A stretch of 64,000 nucleotides of DNA from Acidobacteriaceae bacterium TAA 166 (GCA_000421065.1 ATWD01000003.1:186001-250000), one strand, 5' to 3'; counted from the first letter of the stretch, positions 43,701 through 52,218 are shown. The notes: a model not told the origin generated them from the sequence alone. Numbers and translations are program-made.

Positions 43701-44793
43701 TGAGTTGCTGGATGAGGGCAAGCCCGCAGTGGGCGAAGCAGCTCGCAATTTGCTGTTCTCGATCGATCAGCCGACGGAGGATATGCGGCGTCTTCGACTT
43801 GCTCTGGGAAAAATAGCTGATGTGACGTGGCAGGAAGATGTCGATGCGATTCTAACAACAGCCACAGATGACGATATCGCAGCCGAAGCCGTCCAGGCGG
43901 CCGCGCGAGAAAAGCAAAAGGACGTCCTTGAGCGAGGTCTCACACACAAGTTCGCTACTGTCAGATCTGTAGCGCTGCAGGCGCTTGCTGAGGAAATGGA
44001 AGCTCCGCTGCCGGCGTCATTTCTGGACATGGTCTCGGACAAGGGGCGACGCGTCCGCCGCACCCTCGGAGAGATCCTCGCAAAGAAGATACGCCCGGCG
44101 CATTGGCCGGCGTTGATGAAGCTTGCCGGAGACAAATACTCCACTGGGTATCACCACTCCAATGACCAGGCGAACTTCCCGATCGCAAGAGCCGCTGTAG
44201 AGGCAATGAAGGGGTATCCGGTTTTGTCTCGCAAAAGTTCGAGCAAGCTCTTGGAGTTGGCCATCTCTTCGGATGACGTTCCCCTTAGAGGGGAAATTTT
44301 CGAAGTGCTTGCCACCCACGCTGAAGCGGAGGGCCAGCAGTTGCTTTTTGAGCTTGCGACAGAGCCCGGTCGGTACTTTCTCCGTGGACAAGCTGCGGGT
44401 GGCCTCCTATCGGCCCTTGGGTCGATTGACGCTGATGTGGTCGCAAAGATCGCTCCAGATTTGCTCGGCACGCAGCCTCCAGAGGTAGCCGCGCCTTTGA
44501 CACTCGTGCTTGCTACCGGTGGCAGCGAGGAAGCGATCCTTCACGCTGCCATCGCACTGGCCGCCAAGCCTAAGCGACGCGCGCTCGTTCTATTGCTTAT
44601 TCGTGTCGTAATCGACCGGTTACCCGAACTGGCGCCCAAGCTGGTTGCGCTCATGCCCAACGAGCATCCCGCACTCGTGTGGGCATCTGGCGGTGAGATC
44701 GATTGGAAAGACGATCAGCGCTTATCTGATCTAGGAGATCGCTCGGTCTGCCGTCAGGTGTTCGTCTTCATGAAACCGAGGGAGCCTAAATAA
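40762..44793 (+). CDS. Avs/STAND-like NTPase with nuclease-like N-terminus
   Basis: 1343 residues from a GTG (GAGG five bases upstream). Three parts are seen. Residues ~15-90 have AGYDYQMDVSVWLALVL, an acidic strand ELVLEPPTEEDIEG and the strand LVVQAKL: the layout (YQ ... E/D ... QxK) of the Cap4/DUF4297 PD-(D/E)xK nucleases. Residues ~262-320 hold a P-loop IIIGPSGTGKTWATRML and a Walker B-like VLYDIEDPWG. Residues ~450-1340 are nearly all helical, HEAT-like. This matches Avs-type antiphage STAND proteins: sensor repeats, ATPase switch, N-terminal effector. Family assignment is by architecture only. It stands alone downstream of the insertion sequence and beside the ParA-HEPN pair. Confidence 0.65.
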   Translation: MAEEYFDDNPGGSGRAALAGYDYQMDVSVWLALVLVLANKQASELVLEPPTEEDIEGTLEEFEPGRVTGEMRLGATKLVVQAKLRGGDAWSVNAIQTLLKYGGKNRVSAAHRLVDPEVRYLLVTSAGLNGKAARLRVKKPGLWPDAADFPASLKKVLPADSGGRVGVISNKEPEQLETEIRVLLMDAFRVPTAQWEACLKALREEAKIRIRGAAQGHWRREDLEEVIRNHGGYLASRPELDLYVKPTNWDELRRAMRDQHGAIIIGPSGTGKTWATRMLYQELREEMPNLAHKPILLGPQELDADQTPSPVLYDIEDPWGKADFDPKSRPWNDQLDRFLSAATANRMIVATTRRDVAQQADVVKVVTPWLVPLEPEHYGAAQRRRIYDLRVAQLAWDLQDGIGRSRNEVLKKLETPLEIQKFFDAVSTMDREKFSNTSAQVEEGIRLAHQNSIEKTVIEQIRGRNDTRAAAAIWALLKVADKFKTSRVTEIEDALSAESAEWDGGVMPLVLFFIAARNLKQTGEIVTYYHPRVEAGIRDALAGDRLVAGKALRALINVWLSLKEGEDWGLRASAKLIAAIPKDSKITLRLSTPVVQQIDLWLESNLANPPDKLDAALELIAAAGSPASSQAELARYLLSSPIRRGVFMDHWENPEHGEEWYARHRAEPTTKPLLERFIRQVLPWSRSHYSERFARDLSRLAPDLSQAFLDAAHEIVGYGVTHNDGPIAEGALEDLAGYENVVNEAVKALVQTPKEKAEQEDLHLRLMNGEYSDEYADHISDSEEGYTAGELLKAYVRKLHKLGRWQQIAEHVHRDSFGWYWLTVFRDDLKRPLFDDDEEPVSELQVKVNNDELRALFDLTLNSRHEDELWHLLGLVWDGAFLPNLLAKIKDGSESGKARIAALSCLLLFAPSEFDVVCAELQAIDNSVRLIEIALDLSQLAKDLSQRTHFSRHRKETEPDASAAIHQLPAALTELSLAFRELLDEGKPAVGEAARNLLFSIDQPTEDMRRLRLALGKIADVTWQEDVDAILTTATDDDIAAEAVQAAAREKQKDVLERGLTHKFATVRSVALQALAEEMEAPLPASFLDMVSDKGRRVRRTLGEILAKKIRPAHWPALMKLAGDKYSTGYHHSNDQANFPIARAAVEAMKGYPVLSRKSSSKLLELAISSDDVPLRGEIFEVLATHAEAEGQQLLFELATEPGRYFLRGQAAGGLLSALGSIDADVVAKIAPDLLGTQPPEVAAPLTLVLATGGSEEAILHAAIALAAKPKRRALVLLLIRVVIDRLPELAPKLVALMPNEHPALVWASGGEIDWKDDQRLSDLGDRSVCRQVFVFMKPREPK

Positions 44794-45060
44794 GGTTCTG
44801 AAGCTTCTTCATAGAGTCCGCGAGCATGTAGCGCACCGCCTGAACCGGGAGAGCCCTTTTGAGTTGTTTGCAGCCGATTGAAGTCAGTTCGACAACCGTG
44901 GACCGCTGGTCTGTGAGCTTGCGCTGGATGAGGCGACGATTTTGCATGCGGCTCAATTGCTGGGAGAGTCGGCTTTCTCCCACCCCATCTTTCCGCTAAT
45001 TCTTGTTGACGAACATCTCCTCTACCGAATGCTGCCAGCCGGGAGAGCACACAAACTCTG
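44786..45060 (-). pseudogene. MarR-family regulator remnant, frameshifted
   Basis: On the minus strand one frame reads LSRLAAFGRGDVRQQELAER, the start of a MarR winged helix. After a shift the other frame gives GVGESRLSQQLSRMQNRRLI (recognition helix), then LTDQRSTVVELTSIG (the wing, matching DRRxVxVELTxxG) to the end. The N-terminal dimerisation part is missing. It overlaps the end of the Avs-like gene by 8 bp. Confidence 0.7.
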
Positions 45061-45336
45061 GACCTGAGAGGCCGGTACCGGGCCGCCGCACTCCTCTTCC
45101 TCCCCGTCAGCCATAGCGAATGAGGCGGTTCACTTGACGCAAAATCGCCAAATCACTCGTTAAACGAGCTGATCACGTCCCATATGTCGGCTTCCCGTCA
45201 GAGATCTCCGATACCGGGCGTATTGACGAATGTTCGTCAAGAAAAAGCAGGAGTGGTTGGGTTCCCGCTGTTTTCAGATAGCCAGCCGCTGCTCGTCAAG
45301 GACGCCAGGATGTGGAAGAACTCATAGAGGAAAGCG

Positions 45337-45807
45337 ATGAACAGATCAAAGTATGCAACAACGATCATTAGCCATTCGAGCCTAATCGACTTGAACATCG
45401 AGTACTCTCAGCCTCTCAAGAGAGGAAGAGATATCTTTGGTTCAGTCGTTCCCTATGGACAGCTCTGGCGAACTGGCGCGAATGGATGCGCCACGATCTT
45501 CACCAGCCAGGATCTCCGCTTTGCAAGCGGAACGCTTCCGCGGGGAAAGTATGCGCTATACACAGTCCCGCGGCCAGAAAGTTAGACAATCGTTTTCTAC
45601 ACCGACGTCAGCAACTATGAGCTTCCAAGATGTTGGGACAATAAAGCCATCGCACTTTCCGTAGTGGTTCTGGCCCGCATCTCGGAACGAGTTGCGGAAA
45701 CGTTCAGCATTGCGATCGAGCAAACGAGTCATTTCGAAGCCAACATCGAAATCGCATGGGACAAGACACGTGTCTCGCCCTCCTCGTTACATCACTGGGA
45801 CCATTGA
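45337..45807 (+). pseudogene. DUF2911 protein gene with nonsense codon
   Basis: The frame opens with LIDLNIEYSQPLKRGRDIFG and VPYGQLWRTGANGCATIFTS, then LPRGKYALYTVPRPES: the DUF2911 pattern (YSRPxxKGRxIFG, VPYGxxWRTGANExTTI, LPAGxYSLFTIP). A TAG at 45583 stands where the family has tryptophan (xEWTVIFN). Past it the same frame continues TIVFYTDVSNYELP to ANIEIAWDKTRVS. A single TGG-to-TAG change explains it. The extreme N-terminal signal peptide of the family is missing. Confidence 0.75.
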
Positions 45808-46137
45808 GCAATAGTTCCTCGATCAGTGAAGGGCTCTTGCCATGGGCAGAAGCGACGACGCTGAATCGCAGTTATCGGCCTGCGGCCACATTCGTGGTAG
45901 TGGCATTGCCGCCGTTGCCGCACAAGTGCGGCTGATGTTGAAGGGCATCGGGTCTGCATCGGCAGACATCGCCCGTCTATGCTCTGGCGTTGCCGGAGCT
46001 TCGCGGAAAATGCCGCACTCAGACGATCTTGGGTTGATCTATGGCGAAAGGGCCACGCGCAGCTCATTGCGTCATGGCACAAATCACAATGAAATCCTCG
46101 CAATCTATTTTCGAGATGCTTGCCAGGGTGCAGTCTG

Positions 46138-46378
46138 TCGCGTGAAGTACTCTTATCCTTCCCGAATCGATGCGAGAGGTATCGACGAAGAAGAAGTTCA
46201 CCGGGATCATAAGGATTCCGATGACCGATGAAGCAAGCATTCCGCCGATGACGATGGTGCCGAGTGCTCGCGTCTGAAAACACCCGATCCGGAGGCTGTC
46301 CAAAGCGGAAGACAACCGAAGATGAACGCGACAGCGGTCATGATGATCGCGCTAAAGCGAGGGTGAGCCGCATTGGTT
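46138..46378 (-). pseudogene. RND efflux pump C-terminal remnant
   Basis: Three pieces in three frames on the minus strand: FSAIIMTAVAFIFGCLPLWT; then RALGTIVIGGMLASSVIGIL and MIPVNFFFV; then RYLSHRFGKDKSTS. All align in order with the C-terminus of the pump at 18744-21926 (IIMTALAFIFGCLPLWT, RTLGTIVIGG, EYLSHRFGKKKGTS). At least two frameshifts; the other ~950 residues are gone. Confidence 0.8.
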
Positions 46379-46383
46379 GATCT

Positions 46384-47313
46384 TCAAGATCGCATACCAG
46401 CTTTTGGAGGCGAGCCGAAGGCGCGCCTGAAAGCGTGACCAAATGCACTTTGAGACGTATAGCCAACCTTGTTCGCTATGCTGGCGACAGTTTCCTCACC
46501 GCCTGCCAGCGCCGCACGAGCGATCGTCAGACGCCACGCCCGGACGTAAGCAAGTGGAGGTTGTCCGACTCGCCGCGTGAACTCGGCAGAGAAGGCAGCG
46601 CGCGACATACCGGCCACACCAGCAAGTTGGGCTACTGTCCATGTCCGCGCAATATCCTCATGTATGACGCGAAGCACGCGACCGAGCCGACTATCAGACA
46701 GAGCGCCAAGCCACCCGACCTCAACCTGCTCAACGCTTCCCGCGTAGGCTCGGATTGCTTCCACCACTAACACATCGGCCAGCCTGGCGCATACGATCTG
46801 ACTCCCGATGCTGTCTCGTTCGACCTCGCGATTCAACAACCCAAGGATTGCCGCCATCGCTGCGGATTCAGACGAGGATTGAGAGATAAAGAGGAAAGGT
46901 GGCAGCATGCCAAGCAGGAAGTTAGCGTTCCCCGGAGCAAACGACACGGTTCCCCCGAGCGCAACCGTGTCGTCACCCCCGAGGCGTACCGAATCGCAGC
47001 CAGGCGCAGCGTAGAAGGTTTGGCCGTCGAGCGGCGGTAACTCCGGGTCGCTGGCTACAGCATATGCCGTGCGTCCGAGCAGGCAAACATCTCCGGGAGT
47101 CATGAGTTGCGGGGCGCGCGCCGGTAGCATCATCCAGCTAGTTCCTTTCAGCTGCGCCACAAACTTAAGGCGATCGAGAGCTGGAAATGCGAGAGCCCAT
47201 CGTCCTGCGGCTTCCAGCCGAGTGCGGCGGGTCACCGTTGCGCCAAGGACGGTGAGCACATCCGATAGCGGGTCAACCACAGTCTTGGACGATCGCGACA
47301 AATCCATAGACAT
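46384..47313 (-). CDS. AraC-family regulator with cupin_6 domain
   Basis: 309 residues. N-terminal ligand domain of the cupin_6/AraC-binding type (MDLSRSSKTVVDPLSDVLTV; WMMLPARAPQLMTPGDVCLL). C-terminal double HTH: WTVAQLAGVAGMSRAAFSAE, then ETVASIANKVGYTSQSAFGH ending FRRAFGSPPKAGMRS. Activators of this group often sit divergent from an oxidoreductase gene. Here the SDR at 47370 is divergent with 56 bp between and is the likely target. Confidence 0.88.
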   Translation of the reverse strand: MSMDLSRSSKTVVDPLSDVLTVLGATVTRRTRLEAAGRWALAFPALDRLKFVAQLKGTSWMMLPARAPQLMTPGDVCLLGRTAYAVASDPELPPLDGQTFYAAPGCDSVRLGGDDTVALGGTVSFAPGNANFLLGMLPPFLFISQSSSESAAMAAILGLLNREVERDSIGSQIVCARLADVLVVEAIRAYAGSVEQVEVGWLGALSDSRLGRVLRVIHEDIARTWTVAQLAGVAGMSRAAFSAEFTRRVGQPPLAYVRAWRLTIARAALAGGEETVASIANKVGYTSQSAFGHAFRRAFGSPPKAGMRS

Positions 47314-47369
47314 CCACGATAGATAATCCTAAGCCGATTGCCTACCATCCTGAATGAAGGAGACCTACT

Positions 47370-48104
47370 TTGGGCATCGAGGGCAAGGTCGTCGCTATCA
47401 CAGGCGCAAGCAGTGGAATCGGTCTGGCAACAGCGAAGCTCCTTGCAGAACGCGGAGCTCTCGTCGTTCTAGGGGCTCGCAACGGCGAGCGTCTCGCAGA
47501 GGTTGTGGACGAAATTACTGCTGCAGGAGGTAAAGCCGCTTACAAGGTGACCGATGTCCGCCATCGAAGCCATCTTGAAGCCCTCGTCGAGGCGGCGATT
47601 CAGTTTGGAGGCAGACTCGACGTCATTGTGAACAATGCCGGGATTGGTCCCATATCCCGTTTCGATGCACTACGCGTAGAGGACTGGGACGCCATGATCG
47701 ACGTCAATCTGCGTGGTACGCTCTACGGCATCGCTGCCGCTTTGCCTTTCTTCATGCGTCAGCAGTCGGGCCACGTGATCAATGTCGTTTCCACTGCTGG
47801 AATTAAGATTCTTCCAACCATGGGTGTCTATGCAGCGACCAAAAATGCAGTGCGCACCATTAGCGAAGCATTGAGGCAGGAGGCGGGGCCGCATCTAAAG
47901 GTCACCGAAGTTTCTCCGGGGATGGTTTCAACTAACTTTGCAAGTTCGATCACCGACCCATGCGTTATGGAGGCGGTTGCAAAACGAGTTTCTAACGTTG
48001 CAATTCCACCGTCTTCGATCGCTCGTGCCATCGCCTACGCGATTGAGCAGCCAGCCGATGTCGATGTCGGCAGCATTGTCATACGACCGACAGCCCAAGA
48101 TTGA
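47370..48104 (+). CDS. Short-chain dehydrogenase/reductase
   Basis: 244 residues from a TTG with AAGGAGA upstream. SDR motifs: TGASSGIG, NNAGIG, serine in VVSTAGIK, YAATK, and EVSPGMVSTNF. The fold resembles the YdfG/serine-dehydrogenase-like group of SDRs, but the substrate is unknown. Divergent from the AraC gene. A strong terminator lies directly downstream. Confidence 0.88.
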   Translation: MGIEGKVVAITGASSGIGLATAKLLAERGALVVLGARNGERLAEVVDEITAAGGKAAYKVTDVRHRSHLEALVEAAIQFGGRLDVIVNNAGIGPISRFDALRVEDWDAMIDVNLRGTLYGIAAALPFFMRQQSGHVINVVSTAGIKILPTMGVYAATKNAVRTISEALRQEAGPHLKVTEVSPGMVSTNFASSITDPCVMEAVAKRVSNVAIPPSSIARAIAYAIEQPADVDVGSIVIRPTAQD

Positions 48105-48140
48105 CCAACTGGTTCTTAGCCTTCTCACATCCTCTCTGTA

Positions 48141-48170
48141 GGAGCCTGCCAACGGGCAGGCTCCATTTTA
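48141..48170 (+). terminator. Rho-independent terminator
   Basis: Perfect 10-bp stem GGAGCCTGCC/GGCAGGCTCC with loop AACG, followed by ATTTTATT, 36 bp after the SDR stop. Confidence 0.85.
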
Positions 48171-48248
48171 TTGCGCCCGTCTTTCCCGCCCTGGGCGTTG
48201 CCGGTTCCAAATGCGTTCCGCTCGCCTGACGGGCTTGAATCGATCCAA

Positions 48249-48896
48249 TCAGAACGTGAAAACTGCCTTGACCACTTTCCCAGCGGCCTGGTCTTCGATT
48301 GCTTGATCGATGTCGTTGAAGTTGTAGCGCGTGATCAACCTGTCAATGGGAAACTGCCCGGCCATGTAAAGGTCGATCAACTGTGGGATGTAGACTTCCG
48401 GCACACTGTCGCCTTCCGTGATGCCGCGCAAAGTCTGGCCCTTGATCAGCATGTTGAACATCTGAACCTCAATCGGACGCTCGCTGCGCGGAACAGCCAG
48501 AAAGCCCAGCATGCCAAGTGTGCTCAAGCTCTCAAGCCCTGCGATGCAGTTCTCGGATCTGCCCGACGTGTCGAGAGCGCGCTCCACCCCGTCTTTCCGG
48601 ATGGTGAGGATATGTTCGGAGAGTTTTGTTTCAGCCGTGATCTTGATCGTGTGTGTTGCACCAAACTCTCTGGCGGCCTCAAGACGGGAATCGAGTATGT
48701 CGGCGGCAATGATAGTCGTGCAGCCGCATACTTTCGCCGCCATGACGGCACTCAGGCCGACCGAGCCTACTCCGAAGATGAGGATGGAGCTTCCTGGCTC
48801 CGGCCGCAGTACATTCACGACTGCGCCTGCACCGGTCTGTACTCCACAGCCGCAGATTGCGGATATCCTCCGATTCTCGAGCTGCTGGAGCCCCAC
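48249..48896 (-). pseudogene. Zinc-type alcohol dehydrogenase, 5'-truncated
   Basis: About 215 residues corresponding to the C-terminal part of a ~370-residue aryl-alcohol dehydrogenase-like MDR enzyme: CGCGVQTGAGAVVNVLRPEP, the Rossmann motif ILIFGVGSVGLSAVMAAKV, TIIAADILDSRLEAAREFGA, and the end DIDQAIEDQAAGKVVKAVF. The catalytic zinc domain (GHEGAG and its Cys/His ligands) is missing. The upstream 150 bp do not supply it in any frame. A free-standing nucleotide-binding stub is possible but less likely. Confidence 0.75.
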
Positions 48897-49166
48897 CCGA
48901 GGCCTGGCGCTCTGATCATCGGCGAGAATGTGATCCCTGCATCTGGCAACTCCAACCGCGACCGGCAGGCAGTTTTGACGTTCGATTGTTGCACTAGCGA
49001 CGAGCTTTGTGGCTGAAGCCTTGGCATCTGACCTCTATCTCACAGCCTTCGAGATCACGCCAAAAGTCTTCACCGCTCAAGCATAGAAAGTGCTTGGGCT
49101 GGGCAATAATGCGCAATGGTGGCAGAATGTTCTTATATCTAGCCAATTCACGGTTCGTTCCCAGTC

Positions 49167-49979
49167 ATGCCCTTCCTTCTTCATCCACCTACCGGTTACC
49201 TGGACCTGATGGAAGAGGTATTGGCTGCGCGCCGCAAGGTCGTCACGGTCGGGGTTGAGATGGAGACCGCAGGCTGGGAATTAGAGTTCCATTCGCATCA
49301 GAAGGCACAGCTCATGCTCTCGCTCGCAGGTGTCGGAACCTGCGAGGCGGAGGGCGGAATCTGGCTTGTCCCTCCGCAATCCGCAGTCTTCGTTCCTGGC
49401 GGGATGATGCATCGCGTCACGACTGCGGGGAGGATCGAAGGCTATGCCGTGTTCATCGAACCTGACGAAACTCGGGCGCTCCCTTCCAAATGCACCACGA
49501 TTGCCGTCAATCCTCTCCTGCGAGAGTTGATTATCCGATCCGCACACTTTCCAGCGAACTATACGCAGGGCGGCAGGGAATCCCACGTCACAACGTTGCT
49601 GCTGGACGAGATCTCGACAGCTCCGATCGGGGGCCTGCACCTGCCGATGCCGTCCGATCCGCGGCTCCGCGCAATCTTCGAGGGCATGACAAGGAACCCA
49701 TCCGATCGCGGAACCATCGAGTCCTGGGCAAGGCGTGTCGGTTTCAGTAAGCGTACGCTGGCGCGAGTCATTGCCGCCGAGACAGGAATGAGCTTCGGCC
49801 GTTGGAGACAACAGCTGAACATCATCCTCGCGCTGCAATGGATGGCGGAGGGATCCACGGTGCAGCAGGCGGCGCTCGACCTGGGTTACGAGAGCGTCGG
49901 CAGCTTTGTCACTATGTTCCGTAAAGCGCTTGGCACCTCGCCGGCGCGCTACATGGCAGAGCGTTCGGGTACTCACTGA
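49167..49979 (+). CDS. AraC-family regulator with cupin sensor
   Basis: 270 residues. N-terminal cupin (FHSHQKAQLMLSLAGVG, VPPQSAVFVPGGMMHRVTT) and C-terminal AraC HTH pair (TIESWARRVGFSKRTLARVI, STVQQAALDLGYESVGSFVT, MFRKALGTSPARYM). It resembles NimR/YdhB-type regulators, which act on a neighbouring exporter or enzyme. The SDR at 50165 is downstream on the same strand, and the broken dehydrogenase is divergent upstream. Confidence 0.88.
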   Translation: MPFLLHPPTGYLDLMEEVLAARRKVVTVGVEMETAGWELEFHSHQKAQLMLSLAGVGTCEAEGGIWLVPPQSAVFVPGGMMHRVTTAGRIEGYAVFIEPDETRALPSKCTTIAVNPLLRELIIRSAHFPANYTQGGRESHVTTLLLDEISTAPIGGLHLPMPSDPRLRAIFEGMTRNPSDRGTIESWARRVGFSKRTLARVIAAETGMSFGRWRQQLNIILALQWMAEGSTVQQAALDLGYESVGSFVTMFRKALGTSPARYMAERSGTH

Positions 49980-50164
49980 GACCTATCGAAGTCGATACAT
50001 TCCTATCTTCCTTCATCACGCTCATCGTGGATTTTCCACCGCGACCAATGAGTGGCCTCCCGGGGGCTTGAGACCGTGGAGATTCTACCGATTGGCATTA
50101 TTTGCGAATCCATTGGCTTGATTTCGCATTGATGCCAGCTCCAATACCGCCTATCGTCGAACGT

Positions 50165-50890
50165 ATGGCGATGACGAACAAAGTAGCGATAGTGATAGGC
50201 GGAGCGAGCGGCATCGGTGCTGCGATCGCAGAACGGTTGGCAAAGGAAGGCGCCGTGGTCTTTCTAACCGGCCGTCGCGCACCTGACGTCGAGGCGGCGG
50301 CCACTCAGATCGGTCACGGCGCCCGCGGCCTGGTGGCCGACTCAAGCGACCCTGAGGATATTGAACGGGTCATCGCGACAGTCGCCGCTGAGGGGCGGAT
50401 CGATGCGCTGGTGTTCAACGCCGGCATGATGGAACCGGCCGACTTGGAAGGGACCACGGGCGAGCATTTCGATCGGCACTTCGCAGTGAACGTTAGGGGC
50501 GCGCTTCTCACGATGCGAACAGCGGCACCGCGCATGGCGGCCGGAAGCGCCGCATTGTTCCTTGGATCGATCGCCGACGTGAAAGGGGTACCTCCCTATG
50601 GCACCTATGCGGCGACCAAGGCGGCATTGCGTTCCTATGTCCGCAGCTGGACGGTCGAATTCGCGCCGCGTGGCGTGCGCGTCAACGTCCTGAGTCCCGG
50701 CCCTACAGAAACCATCATGATGGCGACGCTTCCCGAGGAGATGCGCGCAGGGATCGTCAGCCAGATCCCGCTGGCTCGCATGGCACGCGTGGGAGAAGTT
50801 GCTGCTGCGGCGCTGTTCCTGCTTAGCGACGAAGCGAGCTTCGTAACGGGTGCGGAGTTATACGTCGACGGCGGCATGGCGCAGGTGTGA
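50165..50890 (+). CDS. Short-chain dehydrogenase/reductase
   Basis: 241 residues from the ATG at 50165; the open frame to 50102 is unlikely. SDR motifs: IGGASGIG in place of TGxxxGIG, FNAGM, serine in FLGSIADVKG, YAATK, SPGPTETIMM, and C-terminal GAELYVDGGMAQV. Its closest relative in the window is the SDR at 33409-34158 (VSIKGLPAFSVYSATKAAV here versus ADVKGVPPYGTYAATKAAL), so it is probably a paralogue with a similar substrate. Confidence 0.87.
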   Translation: MAMTNKVAIVIGGASGIGAAIAERLAKEGAVVFLTGRRAPDVEAAATQIGHGARGLVADSSDPEDIERVIATVAAEGRIDALVFNAGMMEPADLEGTTGEHFDRHFAVNVRGALLTMRTAAPRMAAGSAALFLGSIADVKGVPPYGTYAATKAALRSYVRSWTVEFAPRGVRVNVLSPGPTETIMMATLPEEMRAGIVSQIPLARMARVGEVAAAALFLLSDEASFVTGAELYVDGGMAQV

Positions 50891-50979
50891 TGCAAACGCT
50901 GTCGGCTCTCTCCGCAGTCTCTGACGGCTGCGCATCATCGATCTAAAAACTAAGTCGTAAGACTGTGAAGGGAATTACT

Positions 50980-52164
50980 ATGTCATCGATTTCATCAAGA
51001 CAAGAAACTACAGTTGCCGTCATCGGAGCCGGCGTCTCCGGTCTGACGTTGGCGACTTTCCTCGAGAAGTCCGGTATAGCCTGCATTGTTTTGGAGAGGC
51101 GCGATCGCGGCTACGTTGAAGTGCGACAGCGCGCCGGCGTCGTCGAGGCTCGCGGAGTGCGTATGTTCGAACGATGGCAGCTTGCAGATAAGCTCCTCGG
51201 CGGCCCGGTTGCCACGACTATTGAATATCGCGTCAACGGCTCAGGACGCGTCTTCGAGGTCGTAGCAGACGACGGCAGCGAAGGCCGGTTCTGTACCCAG
51301 CAGATGCTCGTCAACAACCTGTTGAAGGAACTCATCGACGCGAGGGGAGGTGACGTCCGTTTCGACGTTATGGACATATCGATCCAGAACGAAGAGGGCC
51401 ACCATCCGCAAATCACCTATTCCGATGCGAATGGTTTACACGAACTCGTCTGCGACTACATCGTCGGGTGCGATGGCGATCGGGGCATCAGCCGTTCGTC
51501 GATCCCGCATGGCGTCCTGACTACCTACACCCATGAGTTCGGGTATGCGTGGCTGGCCGCGCTCGTCGAAGCTCCCGTCACTGGACATCCCATCATGGGA
51601 GTCAGCGATCATGGCTTCGTTGCGCAGCTTCCGCGCGGACCTCACCGGAGCCGGTATTACCTGCAGTGCGCGCTGAGTGATGGTCCTGAGGACTGGCCTG
51701 ATGAGCGGATCTGGGATGAGATCCGGTTGCGGATCGGCAATAGCGATCTCAAGAACGTGACGGTTCACGACAAGCTCTTCGTTCCCTTGCGGAGCGTAGT
51801 TCATGTGCCGATGCAGTACAGGAATCTATTCCTTGCCGGCGATGCCGCGCACCTGGTGCCTCCTACCGGAGCGAAGGGAATGAATCTCGCTCTGTACGAC
51901 GTAGACGTGCTGGCCCAGGCACTCCTGAGCGCGGTACGGGATCATGACACGACTGCATTGGATAACTATTCCGACACCTGCCTGCCCCACATCTGGACCT
52001 ATCAGGATTTCAGTGTCTGGATGACCGATACGATGCACGATGCCGGCGACCCTGCACAGCATGGAACATTTCGGCAGAGGGTTGCGAGGGCACGCCTGGA
52101 TACTTTGTTTAGCTCTCCGGCGGCAGGCCATCTGCACAGCGAATACCAGCGAGGAATGATCTGA
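50980..52164 (+). CDS. PHBH-type FAD aromatic hydroxylase
   Basis: 394 residues from the ATG at 50980 (AAGGGA upstream), the exact length of 4-hydroxybenzoate 3-monooxygenase. FAD motifs: VIGAGVSGLTLATFLEKSG (GxGxxG), YIVGCDGDRGISR (DG motif), and LFLAGDAAHLVPPTGAKGMN (GD motif). Compared from memory with Pseudomonas PobA, Arg214 and Tyr222 (PRGPHRSRYY) and the C-terminal Tyr385 (SEYQRG) are kept. The catalytic Tyr201 position reads Met (PIMGVSDHGF) and Ser212 reads Leu. It is therefore of the PobA family but may act on a different phenolic. No protocatechuate pathway genes are nearby. Confidence 0.8.
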   Translation: MSSISSRQETTVAVIGAGVSGLTLATFLEKSGIACIVLERRDRGYVEVRQRAGVVEARGVRMFERWQLADKLLGGPVATTIEYRVNGSGRVFEVVADDGSEGRFCTQQMLVNNLLKELIDARGGDVRFDVMDISIQNEEGHHPQITYSDANGLHELVCDYIVGCDGDRGISRSSIPHGVLTTYTHEFGYAWLAALVEAPVTGHPIMGVSDHGFVAQLPRGPHRSRYYLQCALSDGPEDWPDERIWDEIRLRIGNSDLKNVTVHDKLFVPLRSVVHVPMQYRNLFLAGDAAHLVPPTGAKGMNLALYDVDVLAQALLSAVRDHDTTALDNYSDTCLPHIWTYQDFSVWMTDTMHDAGDPAQHGTFRQRVARARLDTLFSSPAAGHLHSEYQRGMI

Positions 52165-52218
52165 CGTGAAGTACGAGCAAGCAGTAAGAAGCTGGAACGA
52201 GAGGGAACACTAAGAGTC

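Noticed and set aside
26543..45807. TAG reassigned to an amino acid
   Set aside because: Two broken genes have in-frame TAG, but TAG also ends normal genes here (for example the NHL gene at 7250), so ordinary nonsense mutations are the simpler reading.
48171..49016. 281-residue plus-strand open frame
   Set aside because: Antisense to the dehydrogenase remnant; no ribosome binding site or family features.
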